Part shown: piece after piece, positions 25,596 to 34,531 of the stretch
Layout of the letters: every line of letters starts with the position of its first letter
How positions within the stretch are numbered: the stretch's first letter is position 1
NCBI RefSeq assembly: GCF_029675105.1
Contig: NZ_JAQQFV010000001.1
Location: 62,001 to 126,000 of the forward strand
Direction of reading: 5' to 3'
Origin: Nocardia anocheti
GTDB taxonomy: Bacteria > Actinomycetota > Actinomycetes > Mycobacteriales > Mycobacteriaceae
Length of the DNA stretch: 64,000 nt
Program-made: the position numbers and the translations under genes
The notes under the pieces: generated by a model
What the model saw: only the letters and a program-made list of their open reading frames with translations
Databases searched by the model: none
Told to the model about the DNA's origin: nothing

Positions 25596-26498
25596 CTATG
25601 TGAGGATGTCGACGAGCTGGTCGGTGGCTTGGATAACCCAGTCCGGGTCGTGGTGTTGGCGTCCCCAGAGCGCTGCGTTGATCGCACGGACCTGTGCCCA
25701 GCGGCGGGCCCGCTCGCGGTCGATGCCGGCTGACTCGCAGAACAGGTCCAGGCCGCGCGAGAGGCCCTGTTCAGGGTTCGGCCCGAACAGCAGATGCGCG
25801 AAGCGGATACTGCGGATGACAGTGATCGTGTCGTAGGCCCGGTCGCCGACGTAGCCTTTCGGGTCGATCGCAAGCCAGGGTTCCCGCTCGCCTGGCAGGA
25901 CGTTGGCGTCGTGGAGGTCGCCGTGTACCAGGGTGTCGGGTTGGTCTGGGCCGAGTTCCCGCAAGGTCGCTATGGCGGCGTCCAGGGCTCGGCGTGGCAG
26001 CGGATCGCCGAGTTCGGCGGCGCTGGTGAGGATCTCGGTCTCCCAGTCGGCGACCAGGTCGCTGAGTCTCGGCAATCCCTCTGGTGCGTCGACTGCGAGG
26101 CGTTGAGACAGTTGGCCCAGCGTGCTGACGGCTTGGTCGAAGTCGGTGACATCGGCCAGCGTTCCGTGCCCCGCCCGTTCGAGCAGCATGGCGAATTGTT
26201 CATCGTCACGGTCGTAGAGGTGCACTGCTCCGCTACCGTTCCAGACACTGAACGCGTCGGGTTCATAGACGTTGCCCGGATGCGGGAACGACACCTTGAT
26301 GACCGAGGGAGGAAGGTCGGTGCGTCGCACCGGCACGATGATTCCGATGTGGCCGTGCAGCACCGACCCGTCGGGCACGCAGTCCCACCGTTGCAGCAGT
26401 TCATCGACCAAACCTGGAAGCGTTGATATCCATGTCCTGCCGGGATCTCCCTCTCGGAGAATGGTCCCGCGGGCGAAATCATCGGGAATCTCGATCAC
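25596..26498 (-). CDS. APH(6)/hydroxyurea-kinase-family phosphotransferase (IS passenger)
   Basis: Protein of 300 residues with the aminoglycoside-phosphotransferase fold of the APH(6)/Hur group, which includes streptomycin 6-kinases and hydroxyurea kinase. The catalytic loop HGDLHDANVL places Asp at residue 194 and Asn at 199; the metal-binding Asp is in LAIDPKGYVGDRAYD (residue 212). PSVIKVSFPHPGNVYEPDAF resembles the ATP-binding Lys strand. The GTG at 26498 gives the family-like start IEIPDDFARGT; an ATG at 26552 is possible. It lies within the mobile element. Actual substrate and any resistance are unproven. Confidence 0.87.
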   Translation of the reverse strand: MIEIPDDFARGTILREGDPGRTWISTLPGLVDELLQRWDCVPDGSVLHGHIGIIVPVRRTDLPPSVIKVSFPHPGNVYEPDAFSVWNGSGAVHLYDRDDEQFAMLLERAGHGTLADVTDFDQAVSTLGQLSQRLAVDAPEGLPRLSDLVADWETEILTSAAELGDPLPRRALDAAIATLRELGPDQPDTLVHGDLHDANVLPGEREPWLAIDPKGYVGDRAYDTITVIRSIRFAHLLFGPNPEQGLSRGLDLFCESAGIDRERARRWAQVRAINAALWGRQHHDPDWVIQATDQLVDILT

Positions 26499-26647
26499 AA
26501 CCCGACTGTATGCGCGTCCGGCTCGGTCTCGACGCGCAAGCACCACCCGCATGACCGCCGCCCCATAACCATCCCGGCCTCAAAAGACAGCGAACGAACA
26601 TTCAGACCAGCGCAAGTGACGCCAAAATCACGCGCTGAACTGGGATC

Positions 26648-26668
26648 TATCGGCGAATAGTGACGTCA
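26648..26668. repeat. internal IS21 end-like repeat
   Basis: TATCGGCGAATAGTGACGTC is nearly the inverse of TATCGGCGAATTTTGACGTC found (on the other strand) at 29140-29160 near the right end. It lies just after istB, so it may be the original left end of the two-gene IS, with the passenger added outside it. Confidence 0.65.
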
Positions 26669-27457
26669 CCTCGCAGCAACCGCGGCGGCTGTGCGAGCGA
26701 GTCGGTAGGAGTCGGTGCCGGTTTCGATGATGTGGCCTCCGAAGGTGAGCCGATCGACGATCGCGGCGCAGAGCCGCGGGTCGGTGAAGGTCTTCGTCCA
26801 ACCGGAGAACGACTCGTTGGAGGCGATCGCGACCGAGTTCTTCTCCTCGCGTTCGGTGAGGACCTGGAACAGCAGTTCCGCGCCGCGGCGGTCGAGTTCC
26901 ATGTAGCCGAGCTCGTCGATGCAGAGCAGGTCGACGCGGCCATAGCGGGCGATCGTCTTGGTCAGTTGCTTCTCGTCGGCGGCCTCGACGAGTTCGTTGA
27001 CCAGCTTCGTAGCGAGGGTGTATTTCACTCGGTGTCCCTGCATGGCTGCTTCGGTGCCCAGTGCGATGAGCAGGTGTGACTTGCCGGTGCCGGAGTCGCC
27101 GATCAAGCAGAGGGGAAGCCCCTTCTTGATCCAATCGCCCTTGGCGAGGGTGTTGATCGTTGCTTCCTCGATGTTGGGGTTGGCCGTGAAGTCGAACGCG
27201 CGCAGCGACTTGTCGCGCGGGAACCCCGCTGCGCGGATTCGGCGTTCGGAGCGGCGGCGTGCGCGGTCGTCGCATTCGGCCATCAGCAACTCGGCCAGGA
27301 ACGCCCGGTAGGTCAACTGATCGCGGGTCGCGCCTTCGGCGATCTCGTTGAACTGGGACCGAACTGTCGGAAGCCTCAGCATCCGGCAGGCCTGGTCGAC
27401 CGCGGCGTCGGCCGCCTGCTCGGTCATGCCGTGCCGTCGAGATGGGGTGGTTGTCAT
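26666..27457 (-). CDS. istB: IS21-family helper ATPase IstB
   Basis: Protein of 263 residues, AAA+ DnaC-like ATPase that assists the transposase in target choice. Walker A GDSGTGKS (120-127), Walker B LLCIDELGYM, and the IstB-typical FDFTANPNIEEATINTLAKGDWIKKG before it. The C-terminal IVDRLTFGGHIIETGTDSYRL is also family-typical. Its start overlaps the istA stop by four bases (ATGA). No frameshift or early stop; it looks functional. Confidence 0.95.
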   Translation of the reverse strand: MTTTPSRRHGMTEQAADAAVDQACRMLRLPTVRSQFNEIAEGATRDQLTYRAFLAELLMAECDDRARRRSERRIRAAGFPRDKSLRAFDFTANPNIEEATINTLAKGDWIKKGLPLCLIGDSGTGKSHLLIALGTEAAMQGHRVKYTLATKLVNELVEAADEKQLTKTIARYGRVDLLCIDELGYMELDRRGAELLFQVLTEREEKNSVAIASNESFSGWTKTFTDPRLCAAIVDRLTFGGHIIETGTDSYRLARTAAAVAAR

Positions 27458-29073
27458 GCGGAACTCCCTTTCGTGGTGGATGTGCGGCGAAGCAACTGGT
27501 CATAGGCGGTCACCGACGGCAACGGCCGCCGGTCCGGCGGCAGCGACGCGAGCCGACGCTGGGTCAACGACGAGACGGTGCCCGGGGCATCGAGATCGAC
27601 CACAGGTGTCTCGGCTGGACTGGACTCGCCGATTTTGCGGGCCTCCAATGCGACCGCGTCCGCGGTCAGTGCCCCAGCCTGCAGCGCGGCGGCCAGGCCC
27701 GCGACGACGTGCTCGTGCGGGAGATGCCTGTGCAGGAGAAGGACTTCGATCAACGCCCGAGTGCCGTCGCGCTCACCGTGCGTTCGCCGCGCTGCTGACC
27801 ACCAACTGTCGTGGACCGGCGTGAATTTTCCTGCCGAGCGGGCTTGCTCGAGCGCGGTTGCCCCAGGCAGTGCACCTGGTTTGCGCAGCAAGCCCTCCAG
27901 ATAGTGGTCGAGATCCAGGCGTGTTCCAGCTTTCGCCGGCAGGCGCTCGTGGCGGGCGACCTCGGTGCGGCCGTCGAACACGATGAGGTGGTTGGCGTGG
28001 AGCAGGACCCGGACCTGGCGTCCGATCAACCGGACCGGAACCGAGTAGCGATTCGTGCGGACGGTGATCTGGGAGAATTTGTCGACGCGCGGGGTGAACC
28101 ACCGCCCAGTCTCGAATGTCTCCTCAGGAAGAGGTTTGAGTAGCGGTTTCTCGACGGCGAACAGTTCACCGATGGTGCGGGGGCGTGCCCCGATGCGTCG
28201 TTGCTCGTCGGCGAGGTCCCAGGCGTCGATCATCTCGTTCAACTCGTCGATCGACTCGACTTCGGGGATGGGAACGAAGTGGTTGCGCCGGAACCAGCCG
28301 ATCTGGCCCTCGACACCACCCTTCTCGTGGGCGCCGCCTATCCCAGGCTGGCAGTAGAACGCTTCGAGGTCGTAGTGGGAGCGAAACGCGGTCCACCGGT
28401 CGGATTCTTCACGGAGCCGGGCGAATCCGAGGACTCGCGACACCGCCGCGCGCAGGTTGTCGTAGCGGACGTTGACCGTGGGAACCCCGCCCAGCACCGA
28501 GAACGCATGCGCATGGCCTTCGAAGAACGCTTCCTGACCGGCGGACAGAAAACATCGGTGAACGGCTTTGCCCGAGAACGACAACCGCAGCGCGAATAGA
28601 CAGGCGACGACCAGTTCACCGCGTAGCCGGATCGTCACGTCACCGAAGTCGACCTCGGCTTCCTCGCCGGGCCGGTGGGTTTGCCGGATGAACACCTCGG
28701 CCGGGCCCCGCCCTGCCTCGGTCTTGATCTGCGGCTTGCGCTCGGCGACATAGTCGCGGACCGTCTGATACGAGACCTCGTCCATCCCGTGCTCGTCGAT
28801 CAGCCGTGCGTAGAGGCGTTTGACAGTGTGCCGTTGCTTCTTCGGCGCCCGCAGGTCCTCCCGCAATACCTCATCGATGAACGGTTTGAACGGATCAAGT
28901 TTCGATGCGCGCTTCGGATACTGCTTGCGCGTGGGCGGCCAGACCGACTCGGTTGCGGCCTGGACGGTGCGCCAACCTACCCCGTACTTGGCCTGTAGTG
29001 CCCTGCCCGTCACTCCCGCTCGGGCATCACGCCGGATCGCGGCATATAGCTCGACCTTCGACTGACGGGGCAA
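27454..29073 (-). CDS. istA: IS21-family transposase IstA
   Basis: Protein of about 539 residues with an N-terminal helix-turn-helix (VELYAAIRRDARAGVTGRALQAKYGVGWRTVQ) and an rve-type catalytic core. The DDE residues are visible: Asp142 (AEVDFGD), Asp205 (VRYDNLR) and Glu255 (KGGVEGQIGWFRRN), numbered from the TTG start at 29073. That start is chosen for its AGAAGG ribosome site six bases upstream; an in-frame ATG at 29130 would add 19 residues. Intact; coupled to istB. Confidence 0.93.
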   Translation of the reverse strand: MPRQSKVELYAAIRRDARAGVTGRALQAKYGVGWRTVQAATESVWPPTRKQYPKRASKLDPFKPFIDEVLREDLRAPKKQRHTVKRLYARLIDEHGMDEVSYQTVRDYVAERKPQIKTEAGRGPAEVFIRQTHRPGEEAEVDFGDVTIRLRGELVVACLFALRLSFSGKAVHRCFLSAGQEAFFEGHAHAFSVLGGVPTVNVRYDNLRAAVSRVLGFARLREESDRWTAFRSHYDLEAFYCQPGIGGAHEKGGVEGQIGWFRRNHFVPIPEVESIDELNEMIDAWDLADEQRRIGARPRTIGELFAVEKPLLKPLPEETFETGRWFTPRVDKFSQITVRTNRYSVPVRLIGRQVRVLLHANHLIVFDGRTEVARHERLPAKAGTRLDLDHYLEGLLRKPGALPGATALEQARSAGKFTPVHDSWWSAARRTHGERDGTRALIEVLLLHRHLPHEHVVAGLAAALQAGALTADAVALEARKIGESSPAETPVVDLDAPGTVSSLTQRRLASLPPDRRPLPSVTAYDQLLRRTSTTKGSSA

Positions 29074-29139
29074 CTGTGACCTTCTTCCGCGCAAGGTTCG
29101 GGATGAAGCACACGCATCCTTGCACCGCAACCAAGATCA

Positions 29140-29231
29140 CGACGTCAAAATTCGCCGATACGAACATCTTCCGATCGCCAGCGACGCTGGCATCCACCGA
29201 TCGGTGACGTCAGAGATCACCGATAGAACCA
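29140..29231. repeat. right terminal repeats of the IS21 element
   Basis: Two end units: the terminal one at 29206-29231 (ending GATCACCGATAGAACCA) and an inner one at 29140-29160 (CGACGTCAAAATTCGCCGAT). Read inward they share the pattern TATCGGNGANNTNTGACGTC. Confidence 0.7.
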
Positions 29232-29239
29232 ACCGGGAG
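29232..29239. repeat. right 8-bp target-site duplication
   Basis: ACCGGGAG directly after the right end of the insertion sequence, identical to 25404-25411. Confidence 0.85.
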
Positions 29240-29428
29240 AACTGGCGGAACCTGTTCAGGCTCCGGCCGGAACAGTCGGTGATCATGTGGGCCTGGACGA
29301 CCCACACCCGCAACCGAAACCGCTACCTCACCGCCCAGAACGACCCGGCCTTCGCCCACCTCACCTTCGTCCGAGTGCGCTCCCACCGCGCCGCCGATCG
29401 CTTCCTGGCGACCCTCACACCCCGCTAG
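29240..29428 (+). pseudogene. P-loop kinase, 3' part, split by IS
   Basis: 62 codons plus stop that continue the kinase cut at 25411. The sequence NWRNLFRLRPEQSVIMWAWTTHTRNRNRYL is the family's C-terminal lid and substrate region, normally directly after the GNRE motif found at the end of the 5' part. The reading frames match exactly across the junction when the element and one target repeat are removed. By itself this part has no credible start. Confidence 0.85.
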
Positions 29429-29496
29429 CGCGGGCTCTTGTCGGTGGGCGCTGATAGCTTCGGCCGCACATCAGTGGGAGGAAGAGGAGTTACATC

Positions 29497-29961
29497 ATGG
29501 GGGTGATCATGTCGTTCACCAGGGTGAGCGCCGTGGAGCTGGAGCGGCTGACGGCGACACCGGAGTGGCCGGACGATTTTCTCGACGGCGTGGGGTGGGA
29601 GGACGACGGACCCGACGGTTATCTGGACAAGGCCTGGGCGGGCCTGGGATTCCTGATGCTGCAAGCGAATCTCGGGGTCAGTCTGTTCGACGGCGGGCGT
29701 CCCCTGCCCGATGAGAACTACTTCGCGTGGACTCCGGAGGACGTGGCCGCCGCCTCGCGGGTCCTGAGCCGGTTCCCGTTCGACGAGCTGGCCCTGTTCT
29801 TCGACCCCGTGCTGATGGACGGCGCCGGAATCTACCCGAACATCTGGGTCCGCGACGGTCGGGACGGGCTGGAGTATCTGCGCCACCACTACGTCGGCCT
29901 GGAACAGGTGTTCCGGTACGCCGCCGAGCGCGGGTCCGGATTCCTCCAGCACTTCGGCTGA
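29497..29961 (+). CDS. DUF1877 (YfbM-like) protein
   Basis: Protein of 154 residues. It begins MGVIMSFTRVSAVELERL, followed by YLDKAWAGLGFLM and ENYFAWTPEDVAAASRVLSRFPFDEL; this order fits the DUF1877/YfbM family of unknown function. A purine-rich ribosome site (GGAGGAAGAGGAG) lies 8 to 20 bases before the ATG at 29497; an ATG at 29509 is the alternative. Convergent with clpC, sharing a bidirectional terminator. Confidence 0.8.
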   Translation: MGVIMSFTRVSAVELERLTATPEWPDDFLDGVGWEDDGPDGYLDKAWAGLGFLMLQANLGVSLFDGGRPLPDENYFAWTPEDVAAASRVLSRFPFDELALFFDPVLMDGAGIYPNIWVRDGRDGLEYLRHHYVGLEQVFRYAAERGSGFLQHFG

Positions 29962-29973
29962 CCGCCACAACGA

Positions 29974-30010
29974 GAAAGCCCGCCCCGACCTGGAGTCGGA
30001 GCGGGCTTTT
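29974..30010. terminator. bidirectional terminator, DUF1877 gene and clpC
   Basis: A 15-bp stem with one mismatch (AAAGCCCGCCCCGAC pairing with GTCGGAGCGGGCTTT), loop CTGGA or similar, followed by a T on the plus strand and T-rich TTTCTCG on the minus strand. It lies between the convergent genes. Confidence 0.85.
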
Positions 30011-30022
30011 CCGTGTAGCTGG

Positions 30023-32584
30023 TTACTCGCCGGAGGCGGCGGCCTCGGTGCCCTCACCGGCACCGGTGAGCACGACCTCGGGCTTGTCGTCGCCCGCGGG
30101 AGCCTTGGTCAGCTTCGCCTTGCCGGTGAAGGTGAACTTGGCGTCCTCGCCGAGGCCCTCGCCGTTCCAGCCCTCCACGTCGACCGTGATGGTCTGGCCA
30201 GCGCCGATCTCGCCGAAGAGGATCTTCTCCGAGAGCTGGTCCTCGATCTCGCGCTGGATCGTGCGACGCAGCGGACGCGCGCCCAGCACCGGGTCGAAGC
30301 CGCGCTTGGCGAGCAGGCTCTTGGCCTGGTCGGTCAGCTCGATCGCCATGTCCTTGTTCTTCAGCTGCTTGGCGACGCGGCCGATCATCAGGTCCACCAT
30401 CTGCACGATCTGCTCGCTGTTGAGCTGGTGGAAGACGATCACGTCGTCGATGCGGTTGAGGAACTCGGGGCGGAAGTGCTTCTTCAGCTCGTCGTTGACC
30501 TTGAGCTTCATCCGCTCGTAGTTCGACCCCTCGGCGTTGGACTGGGTGAAGCCCAGGCCGACGGCCTTGGAGATGTCGGAGGTGCCCAGGTTCGAGGTGA
30601 AGATCAGCACGGTGTTCTTGAAGTCGACCGTACGACCCTGACCGTCGGTGAGACGGCCGTCCTCGAGCACCTGCAGGAGGGTGTTGTAGATCTCCTGGTG
30701 CGCCTTCTCGATCTCGTCGAACAGCACCACCGAGAACGGCTTGCGCCGCACCTTCTCGGTGAGCTGGCCGCCCTCCTCGTAGCCCACGTACCCGGGAGGG
30801 GCACCGAACAGACGAGAAGCGGTGAAGCGGTCGTGGAACTCGCCCATGTCGATCTGGATGAGCGCGTCGTCGTCGCCGAACAGGAAGTTCGCCAGCGCCT
30901 TGGACAGCTCGGTCTTACCGACACCCGAGGGTCCGGCGAAGATGAACGAGCCCGAGGGACGCTTCGGGTCCTTCAGACCGGCGCGCGTGCGGCGGATCGC
31001 CTTGGAGACGGCCTTGACGGCGTCTTCCTGGCCGATGATCCGCTTGTGCAGCTCGTCCTCCATGCGGAGCAGACGGGTGGTCTCCTCCTCGGTGAGCTTG
31101 AAGACGGGGATGCCGGTCCAGTTGGCCAGCACTTCCGCGATCTGCTCGTCGTCGACCTCGGCCACGACGTCCAGGTCACCGGAACGCCACTGCTTCTCGC
31201 GCTCGGCGCGCTTGGCGACGAGCTGCTTCTCCTTGTCACGCAGACGCGCGGCCTTCTCGAAGTCCTGCGCGTCGATGGCGCTTTCCTTCTCGCGGCGGGC
31301 GTCGGCGATCTTGTCGTCGAACTCGCGCAGGTCCGGCGGCGCGGTCATCCGGCGGATGCGCATGCGCGCGCCCGCCTCGTCGATGAGGTCGATCGCCTTG
31401 TCCGGCAGGAACCGGTCGTTGATGTAGCGATCGGCCAGCGTCGCGGCGGCGACCAGGGCACCGTCGGTGATGGAGACCCGGTGGTGCGCCTCGTAGCGGT
31501 CGCGCAGACCCTTGAGGATGTTGATGGTGTGCTCGACGGTGGGCTCGCCCACCTGCACCGGCTGGAAGCGGCGTTCCAGGGCGGCGTCCTTCTCGATGTA
31601 CTTGCGGTACTCGTCGAGAGTGGTCGCGCCGATGGTCTGCAGCTCGCCACGGGCCAGCTTCGGCTTCAGGATCGAGGCCGCGTCGATGGCGCCCTCGGCG
31701 GCACCCGCGCCGACGAGCGTGTGCAGCTCGTCGATGAACAGGATGATGTCGCCGCGGGTGTTGATCTCCTTGAGCACCTTCTTCAGGCGCTCTTCGAAGT
31801 CACCGCGGTAGCGGCTGCCCGCGACCAGGGAACCCAGGTCGAGGGTGTAGAGCTGCTTGTCCTTGAGGGTCTCGGGGACCTCGCCGTTGACGATGGCCTG
31901 GGCCAGGCCCTCGACGACCGCGGTCTTACCGACACCGGGCTCACCGATCAGCACCGGGTTGTTCTTGGTGCGGCGGCTCAGCACCTGCATGACGCGCTCG
32001 ATTTCCTTCGAGCGGCCGATGACCGGGTCGAGCTTGCCCTCGAGGGCCGCCTGGGTGAGGTTGCGGCCGAACTGGTCGAGCACCAGCGAAGTGGACGGGG
32101 TGCCCGCCTCGCCGCGCGAGCCGGAACCCTCGACGGGCTCCTTGCCCTGGTACCCGGACAGCAGCTGGATGACCTGCTGACGGACCCGGTTCAGGTCGGC
32201 ACCGAGCTTGACCAGCACCTGGGCCGCGACGCCCTCGCCCTCGCGGATGAGACCGAGCAGGATGTGCTCGGTACCGATGTAGTTGTGGCCGAGCTGCAGC
32301 GCCTCGCGCAGGCTCAGCTCCAGCACCTTCTTCGCACGCGGGGTGAAGGGGATGTGACCGGAGGGGGCCTGCTGACCCTGCCCGATGATCTCCTCGACCT
32401 GGCTGCGCACACCCTCCAGCGAAATGCCAAGGGACTCCAGCGACTTCGCCGCCACGCCCTCGCCCTCGTGGATCAACCCAAGCAGGATGTGCTCGGTGCC
32501 GATGTAGTTGTGGTTGAGCATCCGGGCCTCTTCTTGGGCCAGGACAACGACACGCCTCGCGCGGTCGGTGAACCTCTCGAACAT
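30023..32584 (-). CDS. clpC: ATP-dependent Clp protease ATPase subunit ClpC
   Basis: Protein of 853 residues, the length of mycobacterial ClpC1. Two Clp-N repeats (each with [13 protein letters not shown]), AAA-1 with Walker [14 protein letters not shown], a central coiled middle region with a UVR-type segment ([21 protein letters not shown]), AAA-2 with [13 protein letters not shown] and Walker [12 protein letters not shown]. It unfolds substrates for ClpP. ATG at 32584 starts [13 protein letters not shown] with GAGGGAG upstream; the frame is open before it but not conserved. Confidence 0.97.
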   Translation of the reverse strand: MFERFTDRARRVVVLAQEEARMLNHNYIGTEHILLGLIHEGEGVAAKSLESLGISLEGVRSQVEEIIGQGQQAPSGHIPFTPRAKKVLELSLREALQLGHNYIGTEHILLGLIREGEGVAAQVLVKLGADLNRVRQQVIQLLSGYQGKEPVEGSGSRGEAGTPSTSLVLDQFGRNLTQAALEGKLDPVIGRSKEIERVMQVLSRRTKNNPVLIGEPGVGKTAVVEGLAQAIVNGEVPETLKDKQLYTLDLGSLVAGSRYRGDFEERLKKVLKEINTRGDIILFIDELHTLVGAGAAEGAIDAASILKPKLARGELQTIGATTLDEYRKYIEKDAALERRFQPVQVGEPTVEHTINILKGLRDRYEAHHRVSITDGALVAAATLADRYINDRFLPDKAIDLIDEAGARMRIRRMTAPPDLREFDDKIADARREKESAIDAQDFEKAARLRDKEKQLVAKRAEREKQWRSGDLDVVAEVDDEQIAEVLANWTGIPVFKLTEEETTRLLRMEDELHKRIIGQEDAVKAVSKAIRRTRAGLKDPKRPSGSFIFAGPSGVGKTELSKALANFLFGDDDALIQIDMGEFHDRFTASRLFGAPPGYVGYEEGGQLTEKVRRKPFSVVLFDEIEKAHQEIYNTLLQVLEDGRLTDGQGRTVDFKNTVLIFTSNLGTSDISKAVGLGFTQSNAEGSNYERMKLKVNDELKKHFRPEFLNRIDDVIVFHQLNSEQIVQMVDLMIGRVAKQLKNKDMAIELTDQAKSLLAKRGFDPVLGARPLRRTIQREIEDQLSEKILFGEIGAGQTITVDVEGWNGEGLGEDAKFTFTGKAKLTKAPAGDDKPEVVLTGAGEGTEAAASGE

Positions 32585-32835
32585 CGCTCCCTCACTCTCC
32601 TGCTCCGACATTCTGGCAACTGACGCCGACCGACAACTGTCGCCGTCAGCCTGCCATGAAGCCCGGGGGTTGCGGCCCCCGCCATCCACTCTAGTTGGCA
32701 GGGCATTCCGCCGCCGCCGGTCCATCCTATTGATGACCGGCGGCAACATGGTCATTCACTCATAACGCGCACGTCGCGGCATTCGTTTCCGCTGGAGTTT
32801 TGCCTACAGCGAAATATGACGGCGCGGTGTCGGCC

Positions 32836-33777
32836 TCAGCCGGTGAAGGGCGGGACGAACTCGCACGGAACCGGGGCGCCACGGGCCGGATCCAGGGCGT
32901 TGAGGACGTATCCGGCCGCTCGGGGGCTGCCCGCGATGGCCATGTGCTCGGAGTAGTCCTGGGCGCAGCCGTCCTGGACGACATGCGCGGTGGCGTTCGG
33001 TCCGGGGACCAGGCCGGAGGTGTACGGGACGACCAGTTCGTCGAGCACGGTGACGACATTGGTGTAGGTGACCGACGGCGCGTAGACCCCGTCGGCGTTG
33101 AGGGCGGTCATGAACGGCGAACCGGTCAGCATCTGCCCGCACGCCTGACACAGCGACGTGGCGACCGCGTCGAAGGCCGGGCCCGCGCCCAGCGCACGGC
33201 TGAAGGCGGCGATATCGCCCGCTCCCGCCGCGTTGGTGCCCAGCCAGGGCGGGGCGATGGCGGCGAACCTGTCGACCTTCTGGGCGCCGCCCAGGCGCTT
33301 GATGTAGTAGTTGCCCACGATGTTGCCCTGCGAATGGGCGACGAAGTCGACCCGCTCGGCGCCGGTGCTCGCGAGCACCCGGTCGACGAAGGCCGCCACC
33401 TCGGCCGCGCTCTGCTCGATCGGACGCATGCCGCCGATGGCCGTGATCGGCCAGGGTAGCGGGTAGGCGCCGTAGGTGAGCGCGAAGACGCAGTAGCCCT
33501 CGTTGGCCAGCAGCGGCGCGTAGACACCCCAGTTGGTCTGGGCGGCGCCGCCGGTGCCGTGCAGCAGGACCACCGGATTCGGATGCGCGGCCGAGGGCAC
33601 GCAGCCGAAGTCGTTGGAGCCGGGCAGCGAGCCGCCGGGATTGGTCAGTTCCGGCCCGATGCCGCCGAAGAAGTTGTAATCCACCGGGTACTCGGCGGCC
33701 GCCTGGCCAGCACCGCCCACCCAGCCCAGCACCGCGGCAGCGGCGACGACCAGCAACGATCGAGTCCTGCGTCGCAT
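32836..33777 (-). CDS. secreted lipase (triacylglycerol lipase-like)
   Basis: Protein of 313 residues with a Sec signal peptide (MRRRTRSLLVVAAAAVLGWVG, cleavage near AQAAAEY). Alpha/beta hydrolase: oxyanion region VVLLHGTGG, nucleophile Ser149 in AHSQGN, and a likely catalytic His in EHMAIAGSP near the C terminus. Cys pairs (GCVPS with GYCVF, CQACG) suggest disulfides. It resembles actinobacterial extracellular class 2-type lipases. Two KstR-like operator boxes lie 17-51 bases upstream of the start, hinting at sterol-linked control. It breaks the clpC-lsr2 neighbourhood seen in mycobacteria. Confidence 0.86.
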   Translation of the reverse strand: MRRRTRSLLVVAAAAVLGWVGGAGQAAAEYPVDYNFFGGIGPELTNPGGSLPGSNDFGCVPSAAHPNPVVLLHGTGGAAQTNWGVYAPLLANEGYCVFALTYGAYPLPWPITAIGGMRPIEQSAAEVAAFVDRVLASTGAERVDFVAHSQGNIVGNYYIKRLGGAQKVDRFAAIAPPWLGTNAAGAGDIAAFSRALGAGPAFDAVATSLCQACGQMLTGSPFMTALNADGVYAPSVTYTNVVTVLDELVVPYTSGLVPGPNATAHVVQDGCAQDYSEHMAIAGSPRAAGYVLNALDPARGAPVPCEFVPPFTG

Positions 33778-33793
33778 CTACGACCCCCATCAC

Positions 33794-33807
33794 TAGAACG
33801 TGTTCCA
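33794..33807. promoter_or_regulatory. KstR-like operator box 1
   Basis: TAGAACGTGTTCCA fits TNNAACNNGTTNNA, the box bound by the TetR-type sterol regulator KstR. It lies 17 bases upstream of the lipase start and is 21 bp centre-to-centre from box 2. Confidence 0.6.
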
Positions 33808-33814
33808 CACATGA

Positions 33815-33828
33815 TGGAACACGTTCCA
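33815..33828. promoter_or_regulatory. KstR-like operator box 2
   Basis: TGGAACACGTTCCA, palindromic and again fitting TNNAACNNGTTNNA. Together with box 1 it forms a larger perfect 12-bp inverted repeat (GAACGTGTTCCA and TGGAACACGTTC) around CACATGA. Confidence 0.6.
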
Positions 33829-33856
33829 GTAATTCCGTGGCGCTACCGGCGGGTAA

Positions 33857-34408
33857 TCAGCGCGCGAAGGCGGATTGTGTCTGGGACACCGCCGGGGCGG
33901 CCTCGGACCGGCCCTGCTGCACGCCCGCCGCGAACAGCGCGCCGCACAGCACCAGGAACGCCGCGGTGTGCAGCACCGCGCGCACGATGTTCCAGCGCAC
34001 CCAGCTCGCCTCGAAGTCCGCGCGCACCGCGGCGAGGTCGGCGATGGACGACGGGTCGCCCGCCGCGGCGAGCGCGTCGTTGAGCGGGACGTTCAGCGCG
34101 GCGGTGACGGCGAAGGCGATCACATTGAGCGCCAAGGCGATCCCGATCCAGATCAGCGTGGACCGGTGCTCGGCGCCGAGGCTGACCGCGGCGGCCAGCG
34201 CGGTGAAACCGACCGTACCGAGGAACCCGATCATGAACCAGGGGTTGATGATCACCACATTGATCTTCTGCATGACGTCGATCAGCGTGCGGGCGTCGGT
34301 GCGGGCCAGCGCGGGCATCACCGAGATGGCGTAGGCGTAGAAGACCCCGGCGATCAACCCGGTGCTCAGCAGTGCGAAAACGATGGCGGACAACCGGATC
34401 GCGTACAT
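33857..34408 (-). CDS. DUF1772 (anthrone oxygenase-like) membrane protein
   Basis: Protein of 183 residues with four membrane helices. MPALARTDARTLIDVMQKINVVIINPWFM and LNVPLNDAL are characteristic of DUF1772 proteins, a family that includes fungal anthrone oxygenases but whose bacterial members are uncharacterised. ATG at 34408 begins MYAIRLSAIVFALL at the first helix. No clear partner genes; the lipase lies downstream with its own operators between. Confidence 0.8.
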   Translation of the reverse strand: MYAIRLSAIVFALLSTGLIAGVFYAYAISVMPALARTDARTLIDVMQKINVVIINPWFMIGFLGTVGFTALAAAVSLGAEHRSTLIWIGIALALNVIAFAVTAALNVPLNDALAAAGDPSSIADLAAVRADFEASWVRWNIVRAVLHTAAFLVLCGALFAAGVQQGRSEAAPAVSQTQSAFAR

Positions 34409-34531
34409 TTCAGGCTCCTGACTCCCGATCGCGGAGCGGCGAATCCGTGCTCCGGCGTTGAGATCAGTCAACCGTGGATCGACTCGCGCCGACATCGTCG
34501 AGACGCTCGCGCACCTACGCGAGCGTCGCGC

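Larger units (their letters stand above)
25412..29231 (-). mobile_element. IS21-family element with passenger gene, 3820 bp
   Basis: Bounded by imperfect terminal inverted repeats: left TGGTTATGTCGGCGAATTCT (25412 on), right end read inward TGGTTCTATCGGTGATCTCT (29231 back), matching in 16 of 20 and beginning TG/ending CA as IS21 ends do. Flanked by 8-bp direct repeats ACCGGGAG. Contains istA and istB on the minus strand, overlapping by four bases, and beyond istB an extra gene for an APH(6)-like kinase. Ordinary IS21 elements are 2-2.5 kb; the passenger accounts for the surplus. Further end-like repeats occur at 25441-25463, 26648-26668 and 29140-29160. Confidence 0.88.

Noticed and set aside
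26617..29213. IS borders at the TGACGCCA and TGACGTCA sequences near istB and the right end
   Set aside because: No matching target duplication flanks these positions, whereas 25412 and 29231 give TG/CA ends, inverted repeats and an 8-bp duplication.
30428..32623. Long plus-strand open frame opposite clpC
   Set aside because: Mirror of the strongly conserved clpC coding sequence; composition rich in Val, Leu, Gly and His with no motif.
33796..33826. 12-bp inverted repeat before the lipase as a terminator for DUF1772
   Set aside because: No T-run and each half is itself a palindrome of operator type; regulatory boxes explain it better.
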